Assembly (NCBI GenBank): GCA_026671195.1
Contig: JAPOHD010000005.1
Span: forward strand, 248,001-312,000
Reading direction: 5' to 3'
DNA length: 64,000 nucleotides
Source of the DNA: Draconibacterium aestuarii
GTDB taxonomy: Bacteria; Bacteroidota; Bacteroidia; Bacteroidales; Prolixibacteraceae
Both the position numbers and the translations under genes were made by a program. The notes under the pieces were generated by a model. That model ran no database searches and was not told the origin of the DNA. It saw only the letters and a list, made by a program, of their open reading frames with translations. Positions 34,256 through 43,444 of this stretch are shown here, one piece after another. Position 1 is the stretch's first letter; each line of letters opens with the position of its first letter.

Positions 34256-35557
34256 ATGGATGAATTTATGGCTGCCCGAATGCAAATGGGCGTTTCATTA
34301 GGTTTTCATATTGTATTTGCATGTATTGGTATGGTTATGCCCTGGTTTATGTTTGTGGCCGAATGGAAATGGCAACGTACAAACAACCCGGTATATCTCG
34401 AATTGGCAAAAGCCTGGTCGAAGGGTGTTGCCATATTTTTTGCAGTTGGTGCCGTTTCGGGTACCGTTTTATCATTTGAGCTGGGTATGCTGTGGCCAAC
34501 TTTTATGAAACATGCCGGCCCGATTTTCGGCATGCCTTTTTCGTGGGAAGGAACTGCGTTTTTTGTTGAAGCGATTGCACTTGGACTATTTTTGTACGGA
34601 TGGAAACGTTTGAATAAAAAAGTGCATTTATACATTGGGATGATTGTTGGAATTTCCGGTGTTTTGTCTGGTATTTTTGTAGTTTCGGCCAACGCATGGA
34701 TGAATGCACCTTCGGGATTTGACTGGATAAATGGCCAGGCCGAGAACATCGATCCTGTAGCGGCCATGTTCAACAAAGCCTGGTTTTCGCAAGCCCACCA
34801 CATGACCATTGCAGCATTTTCGGCAACCGGTTTTGCGGTGGCTGGTGTACATGCCTTTTTATACCTACGCAACAAACTCGAAATTCATTACAAAGCGATA
34901 ACCATTGCTCTGGCATTTGCTTCAGTAGCTGCTGTTTTACAGCCCATAAGTGGCGATCTGGCTGCAAAAAATGTAGCCAAACTGCAACCGGCCAAACTGG
35001 CCGCTTTCGAATCGCATTTCGAAACACAGGAAAAAGCGCCACTTGTAATTGGCGGAATTCCGGATGTTGAAAACAAGGATATTAAATATGCCATTAAAAT
35101 CCCCGGGATGTTAAGTTTTCTGGCACATGGCGATTTTAATGCAGAAGTAAAAGGACTTGAAGAATTTCCGAAAGAAGAATGGCCGCCGGTGCCCATTACA
35201 CACTATTCTTTTCAGCTGATGGTGGCATTGGGTTCGTTTTTAATGTTGCTGGCTGTAATTTTTTGGGCAGGTACTTTTAAGTGGAAAAACTGGCTCACTA
35301 AAAAATGGTGGTTAAAATTATTGATTATTGCCACTCCTCTTGGCTTTGTTGCCATTGAAGCCGGCTGGATTGTTACCGAAGTGGGACGGCAGCCCTGGAT
35401 TATTTATGGAATTATGAAAACCAAAGATTCGCTGACACCTATGCCGGGAATTCAATATACCTTTTATACCATCTCGGCAGTTTACCTGCTGCTTACTTTT
35501 GTTGTTACCTGGCTATTGAGCCGTCAGATTAAAGTTTTACACAAAAATTATTTATAA
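34256..35557 (+). CDS. cydA: Cytochrome bd ubiquinol oxidase subunit I
   Basis: A 433-residue membrane subunit carrying the hemes of the bd oxidase, which reduces O2 with quinol electrons and generates PMF without pumping. The heme ligand histidine is in SLGFHIVFA (H18) and the conserved GRQPW motif is near residue 378. It is about 90 residues shorter than E. coli CydA, the difference lying mainly in the Q-loop, as in short-loop bd oxidases. cydB follows after 1 base. High O2 affinity fits microaerobic growth. Confidence 0.93.
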   Translation: MDEFMAARMQMGVSLGFHIVFACIGMVMPWFMFVAEWKWQRTNNPVYLELAKAWSKGVAIFFAVGAVSGTVLSFELGMLWPTFMKHAGPIFGMPFSWEGTAFFVEAIALGLFLYGWKRLNKKVHLYIGMIVGISGVLSGIFVVSANAWMNAPSGFDWINGQAENIDPVAAMFNKAWFSQAHHMTIAAFSATGFAVAGVHAFLYLRNKLEIHYKAITIALAFASVAAVLQPISGDLAAKNVAKLQPAKLAAFESHFETQEKAPLVIGGIPDVENKDIKYAIKIPGMLSFLAHGDFNAEVKGLEEFPKEEWPPVPITHYSFQLMVALGSFLMLLAVIFWAGTFKWKNWLTKKWWLKLLIIATPLGFVAIEAGWIVTEVGRQPWIIYGIMKTKDSLTPMPGIQYTFYTISAVYLLLTFVVTWLLSRQIKVLHKNYL

Positions 35558-35558
35558 A

Positions 35559-36569
35559 ATGGCTGAAGCAAATTTATTAATTCTGGTTGTTAGCCTCTTA
35601 CTTTATGTTGTATTAGGAGGGGCCGACTTTGGAGGCGGTATTCTTGAATTACTCACAAAAGGAAAAGCTTCAGGTGTTGTATCGCGTGCTATAGCGCCTG
35701 TTTGGGAAGCAAATCATGTTTGGCTGATTCTGGTTGTGGTAATTCTGTTTGTTGGATTTCCATCGGTATATTCAACCGTTCTAACCACCTTGCATATTCC
35801 TGTTTTACTGGTTCTGATCGGCATTATTTTCCGGGGATCGGCATTTACTTTCAGGCATTACGATATTGACGAAGTTCGCCCAAAAGCCATTTACTCGGCT
35901 ATCTTTCAGTATTCAAGTTTATTTACCACTTTCTTTTTGGGAGTAACGCTGGGAGGAATTATTCTTGGAGAAATTTCTACCAATTACCAACTTGGTTTTT
36001 ATCAGATTTACATTCACCCCTGGTTAAATTGGTTTTCGTTTGCCATGGGAATCTTTATGGTTTTACTTTTTGCATTTTTAGCGGCCATATTTTCAATCGG
36101 AGAACTAAAAGATGATAAACAGGTGGCTTACTTTTCACGCATTTCGAAACGATTAATAATCGCTTTGGTTTTGGTTGGATCGCTTGTGTTTCTTTCGGCA
36201 CAAATTAGCGGCCATTCTTTGTTTTCCGATTTTCTGCATTCGCCGGCAAGTAATGTCAGCATTGTTCTGGCAACACTGGCATTACCATTACTTTGGGTAC
36301 TTCTGAATAAAAACAAAGGAAACTTGCTTCGCCTGGTGGCCGGTTTCCAAACCACAATGATTGTAAGTGGCTGGTTTGCCATTCAATCTCCAATACTGGT
36401 AAAAATAAAAGACGATGTAGATATTACAGTGCAAAATTCGAGTGCTCCTTATCAAACGCAGTTTTACTTATTTATTGTTCTTGTGGTTGGTGTACTTATT
36501 ATTCTGCCTTCAATGGTGTATTTATACAAAACTTTCCATTTTGAAAAGAACGGTACTGAACCCTATTAG
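35559..36569 (+). CDS. cydB: Cytochrome bd ubiquinol oxidase subunit II
   Basis: A 336-residue partner of CydA with about eight TM helices. The N-terminus contains the family pattern YVVLGGADFGGGILELLTKG and later PVWEANHVWLILVVVILFVG, both diagnostic. It starts 1 base after cydA and completes the two-gene operon. No cydDC assembly transporter or CydX-like peptide is seen within the following bases. The convergent LytTR gene ends 46 bases downstream. Confidence 0.93.
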   Translation: MAEANLLILVVSLLLYVVLGGADFGGGILELLTKGKASGVVSRAIAPVWEANHVWLILVVVILFVGFPSVYSTVLTTLHIPVLLVLIGIIFRGSAFTFRHYDIDEVRPKAIYSAIFQYSSLFTTFFLGVTLGGIILGEISTNYQLGFYQIYIHPWLNWFSFAMGIFMVLLFAFLAAIFSIGELKDDKQVAYFSRISKRLIIALVLVGSLVFLSAQISGHSLFSDFLHSPASNVSIVLATLALPLLWVLLNKNKGNLLRLVAGFQTTMIVSGWFAIQSPILVKIKDDVDITVQNSSAPYQTQFYLFIVLVVGVLIILPSMVYLYKTFHFEKNGTEPY

Positions 36570-36615
36570 TTTTATCTTTTTTAGATGGTAAAATCTTGGA
36601 CGAAAGGGAGCTTAC

Positions 36616-37401
36616 TCAATTACTTTTCTCAGGTACTTGCAATCTTGATAAAACGCGCGATTTATAGCTCCGGCCAATGTTTAAGGAAATTCCATCCACT
36701 TCAATTTCGGTAGATGAAAAACGGGTAATTGTACTTGTATTAACTATAAACGAACGGTGAATACGAACAAATGAATCGGGTAATCTTTCTTCAAGCGAAC
36801 TAATTTTCTCCTTACTGGTAATCTCTTCCTTCTTTGATGTGTGAACTTTAATATAATCAGCCAGACTTTCGATATAAATAATACTCTCGTAAGGAATGTG
36901 CACCTGTTGGCGATTAGAAACAAGCTCAAGAACCTGATGTTTTCTTTTTTCCTGTTCAATTTTATATTGCTCCAACTCTTTTTGGCGTTCGGCCAACTGT
37001 TGTATCATTACAAAAAACGAACCGGCAAAAACAACAGCATACATAACAAAATCAAGTAAAATTATTTGGTCTATAATATTTACAGGTATTTCTTCCAGGT
37101 TAAAATTGGCAAAGTAGATGTACGAAAAAAATACCACTATCATTTGAAGGTAGAGCGATAAAACCAGCATGTAAAAGAAATACAGCCCGAACAAGAAGTA
37201 CCTCTTTTTCAATAAAAAATAAGGAACCAGGTAATAATTAAAAAAGTAGGAAGTTGCCATAACCACCGGAAGCAACAGCGAGATAAAATAAAAAGCATGC
37301 AAATTATTATTCCACGATCGTCCGAAAACCAAAATAAGAATGGTAGTTACAACAAGCCAAAACAATATGTGATAAAATGGATTTGAAATTTTTGATCTCA
37401 T
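36616..37401 (-). CDS. Membrane-bound LytTR-domain transcription regulator
   Basis: A 261-residue regulator. The N-terminal half has four TM helices (about 10-27, 35-57, 67-92, 112-135). A short helical linker (about 136-155) leads to a C-terminal LytTR DNA-binding domain (about 160-255) with VHIPYESIIYIESLADYIKV and FVRIHRSFIVNTSTITRF. It lacks a receiver domain, so the membrane part itself probably senses something. It is divergent from a small MotA/ExbB-like gene, which is a likely target. Confidence 0.87.
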   Translation of the reverse strand: MRSKISNPFYHILFWLVVTTILILVFGRSWNNNLHAFYFISLLLPVVMATSYFFNYYLVPYFLLKKRYFLFGLYFFYMLVLSLYLQMIVVFFSYIYFANFNLEEIPVNIIDQIILLDFVMYAVVFAGSFFVMIQQLAERQKELEQYKIEQEKRKHQVLELVSNRQQVHIPYESIIYIESLADYIKVHTSKKEEITSKEKISSLEERLPDSFVRIHRSFIVNTSTITRFSSTEIEVDGISLNIGRSYKSRVLSRLQVPEKSN

Positions 37402-37567
37402 AAATTTTTCATCAGTATTTTTTCTGAATAAGTCCGAATTTCGCTAAAAAATTCAAATTCAAAAACTAAAGTCGGTAAACAACACACTTAGAATCGGATT
37501 CGACCTTGCATTCCACCTCCTTTTCCCCTTAAATTTGAAAACGAATAAATCATTAAAAATTTAAATT

Positions 37568-37945
37568 ATGAAATACTTTTATATGGGAGGGCCATTATTT
37601 ATGGGAATCCTCACCTTTGTTCTTATTTCTCTGGTGGCCTGGAGTGTATATCATGCACTTCCTCTGTTTACAGGAAAAGTACAAAACATTTCGAAAACAA
37701 AGTCGAGGCTAAAACACATTAAAACCTTAGGCTCATTCGCTGCGGTTACCGGTATCCTGGGGCAGTTAATTGGACTTACTTCTGCATTTGCCGTATTGGA
37801 GGAACATGGTAACATTTCACAATCTCTCCTGGCTGGAGGACTTAAAGTTTCAACCATTCCAACGATATATGGAATTCTTATATTTCTCCTTTCATTAGTA
37901 ATCTGGTTTGTATTAGATAATTTCCTATCCCAAAAATCAGAATAA
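37568..37945 (+). CDS. Small MotA/TolQ/ExbB-like membrane protein
   Basis: A 125-residue protein with three TM helices (about 9-31, 53-73, 95-117). The pattern GILGQLIGLTSAFAVLEE and GGLKVSTIPTIYGILIFLLS recalls the core of the MotA/TolQ/ExbB proton-channel family, but it is about half the usual length and no ExbD/MotB partner is adjacent. It may be a minimal channel or a sensor companion. The divergent LytTR gene 166 bases away probably controls it. Confidence 0.65.
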   Translation: MKYFYMGGPLFMGILTFVLISLVAWSVYHALPLFTGKVQNISKTKSRLKHIKTLGSFAAVTGILGQLIGLTSAFAVLEEHGNISQSLLAGGLKVSTIPTIYGILIFLLSLVIWFVLDNFLSQKSE

Positions 37946-37954
37946 CATTTTTTA

Positions 37955-37962
37955 TAACTTTG
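37955..37962 (+). promoter_or_regulatory. -7 element for rsmE
   Basis: TAACTTTG matches TAnnTTTG, 24 bases before the rsmE ATG; no TTTG at -33. Confidence 0.45.
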
Positions 37963-37986
37963 GCACCTGATCAATAATTTGTGAAT

Positions 37987-38688
37987 ATGCAATTGTTTTA
38001 TGTCCCAAAGATATCGGGTGTCGAAGTTATTTTAGATGATATTGAATCGAAACACGCCGTAAAAGTGTTGCGCCTTTCGGAGGGTACCACAGTGCAGTTA
38101 ATTGATGGTGCCGGTGGTTTTTACGAAGCAGAAATAACAGCTGCCAATCCAAAAAAATGTAAGCTGAGAATTCTAAAAACAATAGCAGGTTTTGGGAAAA
38201 AGGACTTTTATCTGCACATGGCCATTGCACCTACAAAAAATATTGATCGCACCGAATGGTTTCTTGAAAAATGCACTGAAATAGGAATCGATGAAATTAC
38301 CCCGTTTATTTCGGAACACTCCGAGAGAAAAGTAATCAAACCCGAACGACTGGAACGGATATTGGTTTCGGCCATGAAACAATCAGTAAAAGCCTATTTA
38401 CCAAAGCTAAATGAACTCACAACTTTTAAAAACCTTGTTGCCAGTTCCGGCGCCAAAAACAAATACATTGCCCACTGTAACGACGGCGAAAAGGAACACC
38501 TGAAAAACGTGGTTCCTGAAAAAAAGGATGTACTTATTTTAATTGGCCCTGAAGGAGATTTTAGCACCGAAGAAGTGGAGTTGGCAAAAGAGCACGGATT
38601 TACCGAAATATCGTTGGGAACAGCTCGTTTACGCACCGAAACAGCAGGAGTGGTTGCGTGTCATATTGTAAATCTGGCAAACGAATAG
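37987..38688 (+). CDS. rsmE: 16S rRNA m3U1498 methyltransferase
   Basis: A 233-residue SPOUT-class methyltransferase that modifies U1498 of 16S rRNA. An N-terminal PUA-like domain (1-70, HAVKVLRLSEGT) precedes the knotted SAM-binding domain: TEWFLEKCTEIGIDEITPF, SERKVIKPERLERI, LIGPEGDFSTEEVELA, and SLGTARLRTETAGV. The ATG at 37987 is preferred to the GTG two codons upstream. DUF4159 follows, as is usual in Bacteroidota. Confidence 0.93.
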   Translation: MQLFYVPKISGVEVILDDIESKHAVKVLRLSEGTTVQLIDGAGGFYEAEITAANPKKCKLRILKTIAGFGKKDFYLHMAIAPTKNIDRTEWFLEKCTEIGIDEITPFISEHSERKVIKPERLERILVSAMKQSVKAYLPKLNELTTFKNLVASSGAKNKYIAHCNDGEKEHLKNVVPEKKDVLILIGPEGDFSTEEVELAKEHGFTEISLGTARLRTETAGVVACHIVNLANE

Positions 38689-38759
38689 TTAATTCATAGT
38701 TTAACACCGTAGATTTTTTCTTTACAAACAGTAATTGTATTTTTCGGGAAATTTAAAAC

Positions 38760-39413
38760 ATGCGCATTCGCCTTATTTTTTTATTGGTTGTTATCGCTTT
38801 TGCAGCAATTGCTCAAAACAATGGAGTTAAAATTGCCCTGTTAAAATACAATGGCGGCGGCGACTGGTATTCCGATCCCACGGCACTGCCTAATTTGATT
38901 GAATTCTGTAACCAGAATTTAAAAACCAACATTTTCGAAGAACCATCGACCATTGATGTTGGTAGCCCTGAGATTTTCAATTTTCCTTTTGTGCATTTAA
39001 CCGGCCATGGTAACATCATTTTCTCGGAAAGCGATGCCATGAACCTGCGTATTTATCTTGAAGGAGGTGGTTTTTTACACGTCGACGACAACTATGGTTT
39101 AGATGAATACATCCGTCGCGAGATGAAAAAGGTATTTCCCAACAAAGAAATGGTAGAGCTTCCACCCTCCCACCCGATTTTTCATCAGAAATATGAGTTT
39201 AAGGAAGGAATTCCGAAAATTCACGAGCACGACAATAAACCACCACAGGCTTTTGGAATATTTATCCACGACAAAATGGTTTTTCTTTACACCTACGAAA
39301 CCGATCTGGGCGATGGCTGGGAAGATGCCGACGTACATCACGATCCGGAAGACCTACGTGAAAAAGCATTAAAAATGGGCGCCAATATTATTTCGTTCGT
39401 GTTTAATCAATAG
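38760..39413 (+). CDS. DUF4159 domain protein
   Basis: A 217-residue exported protein with a signal peptide ending near FAAIAQ. The body matches DUF4159: LKYNGGGDWYSDPTALPNL at the start, VHLTGHGNIIFSE in the middle, and GGGFLHVDDNYGLDEYIR, which resembles a Rossmann/ThuA-like fold. Function unknown; the family often sits beside rsmE as here, 71 bases downstream. It may act in the periplasm. Confidence 0.85.
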   Translation: MRIRLIFLLVVIAFAAIAQNNGVKIALLKYNGGGDWYSDPTALPNLIEFCNQNLKTNIFEEPSTIDVGSPEIFNFPFVHLTGHGNIIFSESDAMNLRIYLEGGGFLHVDDNYGLDEYIRREMKKVFPNKEMVELPPSHPIFHQKYEFKEGIPKIHEHDNKPPQAFGIFIHDKMVFLYTYETDLGDGWEDADVHHDPEDLREKALKMGANIISFVFNQ

Positions 39414-39477
39414 CAGTTGGGCAATTTAGAAGATAGAACAAAGAGCATAGAGCCAACACTGATGAGAGTGTACAGTG

Positions 39478-39528
39478 ATCAGTTTATCAATTTTTCAGTT
39501 TATCAGTTTATCAATTTATCAATTTAAA
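39478..39528 (+). repeat. AT-rich short tandem repeat
   Basis: Successive copies of CAGTTTATCAATTT-like units (TCAGTTTATCAATTTTTCAG, then TTTATCAGTTTATCAATTTA) fill the 50 bases before the flavoprotein ATG. It may affect transcription or simply be slippage-prone spacer. Confidence 0.6.
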
Positions 39529-39530
39529 TC

Positions 39531-40103
39531 ATGAAAGTAGTAGCCTTTAACGGAAGCCCGCACAGAAACGGAAACACAGCAATTTTAATTGACGAAATGT
39601 TTAAAATTCTGAATGCCGAAGGAATTGAAACAGAAAAAATACAGTTGGGAAACAAACCGATTCATGGGTGTACAGCATGCGGGAAATGCAGAGAAATTCA
39701 GGATGGTAAGTGCCATATTAAAAATGACCATTTAAATTATTGTATTGAAAAAATGGTAGAGGCTGACGGAATTATACTGGGATCGCCGGTGTATTTTGCC
39801 GATGTAACTTCAGAAATTAAAGCGCTGATTGATGTTGCCGGTTATGTAACCCGTGGCAATGGCCATCTTCTAAAGCGAAAAGTTGGCGTTGGAATAATGG
39901 CTGTACGCAGAGGTGGAGCTTTACACTCTTTTGGTACAATGAATAACTTTTTCCTGATTAACCAAATGATTGTGCCCGGTTCGAGCTACTGGAACTTTGC
40001 CGTTGGTGGTAAGCCCGGCGATGTGCTGAATGACGAAGAAGGAATGCGAACGATAAAAACTCTTGCTGAAAATATGGCCTGGACAATGAAAAAGTTACAG
40101 TAA
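39531..40103 (+). CDS. Flavodoxin-like NAD(P)H-dependent FMN reductase
   Basis: A 190-residue flavoprotein of the FMN_red/iron-sulfur-flavoprotein group. FMN phosphate loop is GSPHRNGNTA (9-18), and GSPVYFADVTSEIKALID binds the flavin. Between them CTACGKCREIQDGKC (about 46-60) has the cysteine spacing seen in ISF-type proteins, so a 4Fe-4S cluster is possible. It would shuttle electrons to a redox partner or reduce quinones. A palindromic repeat follows its stop. Confidence 0.83.
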   Translation: MKVVAFNGSPHRNGNTAILIDEMFKILNAEGIETEKIQLGNKPIHGCTACGKCREIQDGKCHIKNDHLNYCIEKMVEADGIILGSPVYFADVTSEIKALIDVAGYVTRGNGHLLKRKVGVGIMAVRRGGALHSFGTMNNFFLINQMIVPGSSYWNFAVGGKPGDVLNDEEGMRTIKTLAENMAWTMKKLQ

Positions 40104-40105
40104 CC

Positions 40106-40181
40106 TGTCGTTTCGAAGGAAGAATGACTGAGAAAACTCTCGCTTTTATGAAACAGATTTCTCGCGTCACCCGAAATGACA
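40106..40181. repeat. Dispersed palindromic element
   Basis: Ends TGTCGTTTCG and CGAAATGACA are complementary with one G-T pair, and an inner TGAGAAA / TTTCTCG pairs too. It has the look of the mobile intergenic palindromes of Bacteroidota that carry GTCATTTCG and GAGAAATCT. Related in type to 20923 and 43354. Confidence 0.65.
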
Positions 40182-40236
40182 ACTTCCAACAAACAGATGC
40201 CTAATTTTGAGTCTCTTTCAATATTTGTTAAAGCTG

Positions 40237-41115
40237 TTATTTAGTTACAATCACAAGAAATTTTGAAGCTTTCCAAAATTCTGTTTTATTATCAATAAAT
40301 AAAGTATCAGCTGTTTTTTCGCCCGAAATATGAAAGGAACCGGCAGAGTGTACAGAAACTACCTCCGCCTTTTTTACCATTAACGGAATAAAATCAAATT
40401 CGCGAATATCTATTTCAGTGAAATAATCGCGGTTAAAATCTTCTTTTATGGTTTTTGTTTTACCGATTCCAATAAGTCCTCCCGTTCGTTCAACCACTTG
40501 GTTTTCTTTTAATTCGGCAATGCTGCCGTAGGCGTAATACGCTTTATTCAACTCCAGGGTTTGTTCTTCAATCGTATTCGTCTTTTCAACATTTTCTGAT
40601 TCAATTTCTGCAATTTTTTCGTTTAAGGTTGAAATATCACCATGTAAATCAGTAATCGTTTCTTTTAAAGCCAATATCTCGACATCCTTTTCCGCCAACT
40701 GGTTCTCAAGACTTTTTACCATTTTCTCCAACTGTGCAATCGTTGAATTTAACTTCCCCGCCTTATAATTCGCATTATTAAGTTTCTTTTGAAGTGCACT
40801 TGTTTTATCCTTATTTGTTTCGATAAGCTGATTTAGCAATACGATATCGTCAAGAATCTGTTGCTTTTGCTTTTTATTCATTTCATTTCCCCGGGCAGCT
40901 TTTGCGCTAACTACTTTTTCAATCACTTTTATCGAGTCGAGAGTCGCCTGAATTTCGTTAAAATCATTTAATGCATCCACCATTAACGAATCGCGAAAAG
41001 CTGCTTCATCACGAATACTATCACGCTGCATTTTTAAACGGTCAGCATCTTTTTTGTAATTATGGCATGATGTAAAAACCAGCAACGTAAGACCAATAAT
41101 TATTAGATGTTTCAT
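40237..41115 (-). CDS. Coiled-coil lipoprotein, possibly Cbp1-like
   Basis: A 292-residue lipoprotein with lipobox FTSC (Cys about 17). Residues 20-200 are an almost continuous coiled coil with heptad leucine and lysine/glutamate patterns. The C-terminal 90 residues are globular (GGLIGIGKTKTIKEDFNRDY, then ending KASKFLVIVTK). The layout resembles what is annotated in Bacteroides as Cbp1-family collagen-binding adhesin, but I recall this only loosely. Likely an envelope stalk or surface protein. It is a single gene. Confidence 0.6.
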   Translation of the reverse strand: MKHLIIIGLTLLVFTSCHNYKKDADRLKMQRDSIRDEAAFRDSLMVDALNDFNEIQATLDSIKVIEKVVSAKAARGNEMNKKQKQQILDDIVLLNQLIETNKDKTSALQKKLNNANYKAGKLNSTIAQLEKMVKSLENQLAEKDVEILALKETITDLHGDISTLNEKIAEIESENVEKTNTIEEQTLELNKAYYAYGSIAELKENQVVERTGGLIGIGKTKTIKEDFNRDYFTEIDIREFDFIPLMVKKAEVVSVHSAGSFHISGEKTADTLFIDNKTEFWKASKFLVIVTK

Positions 41116-41491
41116 ATTCTTATGTTTTAGGATTTAAATAAAGGTACAACACAAAGTTTAAAAATACATCCTATTCTAATCAATTGTTATTTCATGTATT
41201 TTACTGACAAAGCAGCCTATATCTATAAAAGGAGCATTGTTTACCTGCAAAGGACAATGGATTTCCAAAAAAATGGTGCCCTTTGCATTTAACTGTACAG
41301 GCGTGGACATATGAACGAGCAGGGATTGTAACCGCACCCTGTTGCCTGCAACGACACGGTATTATTCGTTCTACAAGGGCTATGAAAATAAGCCCTTTGC
41401 TTGTAATTATAAAACTGCGAGTTGACACAATAGTTGGAGTGGAGAGCCCGGTAGTCGGTCGTAAAAAGTGTTCAGTTGCCGTATTTTACAA
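41116..41491. other. Gene-free stretch, about 375 bp
   Basis: No convincing gene. It contains a small hairpin AAGGGCT/AGCCCTT near 41374-41395 without a T-run, and several short GC-rich words that do not form a clear RNA. The plus-strand frame across it has no family resemblance. Confidence 0.4.
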
Positions 41492-41526
41492 AAAAAGCCT
41501 TCCTGAAATAATCAGAAAGGCTTTTA
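41492..41526 (-). terminator. Terminator of the PPi-phosphofructokinase gene
   Basis: Hairpin AAAAGCCTT / AAGGCTTTT with inner CTGA/TCAG pairing, followed on the minus strand by a long T-run (complement of the A-run at 41490). It lies 22 bases after the gene's stop. Confidence 0.85.
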
Positions 41527-41547
41527 AATATTTTGAATCAGAGTAGC

Positions 41548-43203
41548 TTATTTCGCCTGCTCCAATTTTAACGTTTCGGTAGTCACATCACAAACTTCAG
41601 TTGGTCCGAAGTACTGAATAGGACCAGGATAAATGAAACAAGTGTTGTAGGCCCACTCTCCTCTTTTTGATTTGAAATATTTGTAAGGAGCGCCATCCAG
41701 TTCAACCAAAGCTTTTTGAATTACCGGTTTCATGTGACCGTGACGTTTCTCCATGTTCATCATCATGGTTACCGGAACACCGCCTGCAATCCAGTCATCG
41801 GCAGGAGCAGTTGTGTTACGTACCGATGCCATATAACCTGTTAAACCGTCGGAAATAAGCACTGATGCAGTGTAACCCAACGAGTAACAGTAATCAGCGT
41901 CGAAATTTGATGGAGCAGCACAACGTCCTTCGTAACCAAAAAAGTGATATTGAGTTCCGAATTTCCCAACATATTGTCCGGCTTCTTTCATCTCAGCCAA
42001 TTTGGTATCAACCATTTCTCCCAATAATTTTTCAGTCTCAATTAACGAAACCTGAACGTTTCCGTGTGGATCGCGGTCTAACATCAACTGATTTGCAATT
42101 CCGGTTGGCAACGACAACAGCACCTTTGCAGAGTCTGGTGTAATGTGTTCTGAAACCCACTCTACACGGTGACTTTTTTTCAGATGTTTGAATTCTTTTT
42201 CAGAATCTGTTCCTTCAGCCAACAAGTCGTTCAATTCCGAAATTAAGATTTTCATTTCAGGAATAAACTCGATCAAACCTTCAGGAATTAAAGCCACTCC
42301 AAAGTTGTCGCCATTCTCAGCACGTTTTGCAACAATCTCGGCCATGTAGGTTACTACCTCATCCAAAGTTTGTTGTTTTTCTTCAACCTCTTCCGAAATT
42401 AAAGTGATATTTGGCTGTGTTTTCAGTGCACACTCTAATCCAATGTGCGACGCCGAACGTCCCATTAATTTAATAAAGTGCCAGTATTTTTTTGCTGAGT
42501 TGGCATCACGCTGAATGTTACCAATCAATTCTGAATAAACTTTCGTTGCAGTATCGAAACCAAATGAAGTTTCAATCATTTCGTTTTTCAGGTCACCATC
42601 GATTGTTTTAGGACAACCGATTACCTGAAGTTTTTCTCCTTTAGCAGCATAGTATTCGGCCAAAACACATGCGTTTGTGTTTGAATCGTCACCACCAATA
42701 ATTACCAATGAGTTCAGATCAAGGTCTTTTGCGATCTCCAAACCTTTGTCGTACTGCCAGTCTTCTTCCAGTTTAGTACGTCCCGAACCAATAATATCGA
42801 AACCACCTGTATTGCGGTAATCGTCAATAATATCAGCAGTTAATTCAATGTATTTATGGTCAACTAATCCTCCAGGACCACCTAAGAAACCATATAATTT
42901 ACTTTCAGGATTCAATTTTTTGATACCATCGAAAATACCTGAAATTACGTTGTGCCCACCAGGAGCCTGACCACCTGAAAGAATTACACCAACGTTAAGC
43001 GGCTGTCTGTCTTTTTTAACTTCACCTGCTTCAAACGAAATTAATGGCATTCCGTAAGTGTTAGGAAATAATTTTGCAATTTCTGCCTGATCGGCCACTG
43101 ATTCGGTTTTTGCACCTTCAACCAGTTTTACTGCTCCGGTTAACGACTTAGGAACTTTTGGCTGGTATTTAGCCCTTTCTTTTTGTAATGCGCTAATATT
43201 CAT
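41548..43203 (-). CDS. pfp: Diphosphate-dependent fructose-6-phosphate 1-phosphotransferase
   Basis: A 551-residue long-type phosphofructokinase that uses pyrophosphate and works reversibly in glycolysis and gluconeogenesis. Motifs include LSGGQAPGGHNV for phosphate binding, GGDDSNTNA whose second Asp (instead of Gly) selects PPi over ATP, PKTIDGDLKN with the catalytic Asp and PPi-binding Lys, and MGRSASHI for fructose 6-phosphate. The length fits the plant-beta/clostridial class. A -7 box is present upstream and a strong terminator downstream, so it is a single-gene unit. Confidence 0.94.
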   Translation of the reverse strand: MNISALQKERAKYQPKVPKSLTGAVKLVEGAKTESVADQAEIAKLFPNTYGMPLISFEAGEVKKDRQPLNVGVILSGGQAPGGHNVISGIFDGIKKLNPESKLYGFLGGPGGLVDHKYIELTADIIDDYRNTGGFDIIGSGRTKLEEDWQYDKGLEIAKDLDLNSLVIIGGDDSNTNACVLAEYYAAKGEKLQVIGCPKTIDGDLKNEMIETSFGFDTATKVYSELIGNIQRDANSAKKYWHFIKLMGRSASHIGLECALKTQPNITLISEEVEEKQQTLDEVVTYMAEIVAKRAENGDNFGVALIPEGLIEFIPEMKILISELNDLLAEGTDSEKEFKHLKKSHRVEWVSEHITPDSAKVLLSLPTGIANQLMLDRDPHGNVQVSLIETEKLLGEMVDTKLAEMKEAGQYVGKFGTQYHFFGYEGRCAAPSNFDADYCYSLGYTASVLISDGLTGYMASVRNTTAPADDWIAGGVPVTMMMNMEKRHGHMKPVIQKALVELDGAPYKYFKSKRGEWAYNTCFIYPGPIQYFGPTEVCDVTTETLKLEQAK

Positions 43204-43241
43204 TGTCTGTTTATTTGTTGAAATTCTATTTTTATAACAAT

Positions 43242-43249
43242 CAAAAATA
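43242..43249 (-). promoter_or_regulatory. -7 element for the pfp gene
   Basis: Minus-strand TATTTTTG fits TAnnTTTG and lies 38 bases before the ATG at 43203. Confidence 0.5.
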
Positions 43250-43353
43250 GTGCATTTTATAAGGTAAACCTACTCCAGCATTTTTTCGCCAAACGATTTA
43301 AAGTAAAGTTAAAAGGGGATTTAGTAGATATGAGGTATTAATGGAGAAAGGAG

Positions 43354-43385
43354 ATTGCGTCACCTCACTGCGTTCGGTTCGCAAT
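43354..43385. repeat. Palindromic element with ATTGCG/CGCAAT ends
   Basis: ATTGCG and CGCAAT flank TCACCTCACTGCGTTCGGTT; GAGATTGCGTCA before and CGCAATGACA after are typical of a common Bacteroidota intergenic repeat. No gene function. Confidence 0.6.
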
Positions 43386-43401
43386 GACAAGGTGTTGTTT
43401 C

Positions 43402-43444
43402 AAAGGGAGTTTGGGGCAGCTATGACGCCCAAGACTCCCTTTTA
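43402..43444 (-). terminator. Terminator between pfp and the zinc-ribbon gene
   Basis: AAAGGGAGT.TTGGG pairs with CCCAAGACTCCCTTT (one bulge) around an 11-base loop. T-runs lie on both sides, so it could stop transcription of the SPFH operon on the minus strand. Confidence 0.6.

Noticed and set aside
41283-41546. Open frame of 87 residues on the plus strand
   Set aside because: It runs through the terminator of the PPi-phosphofructokinase gene and has no protein-like pattern.
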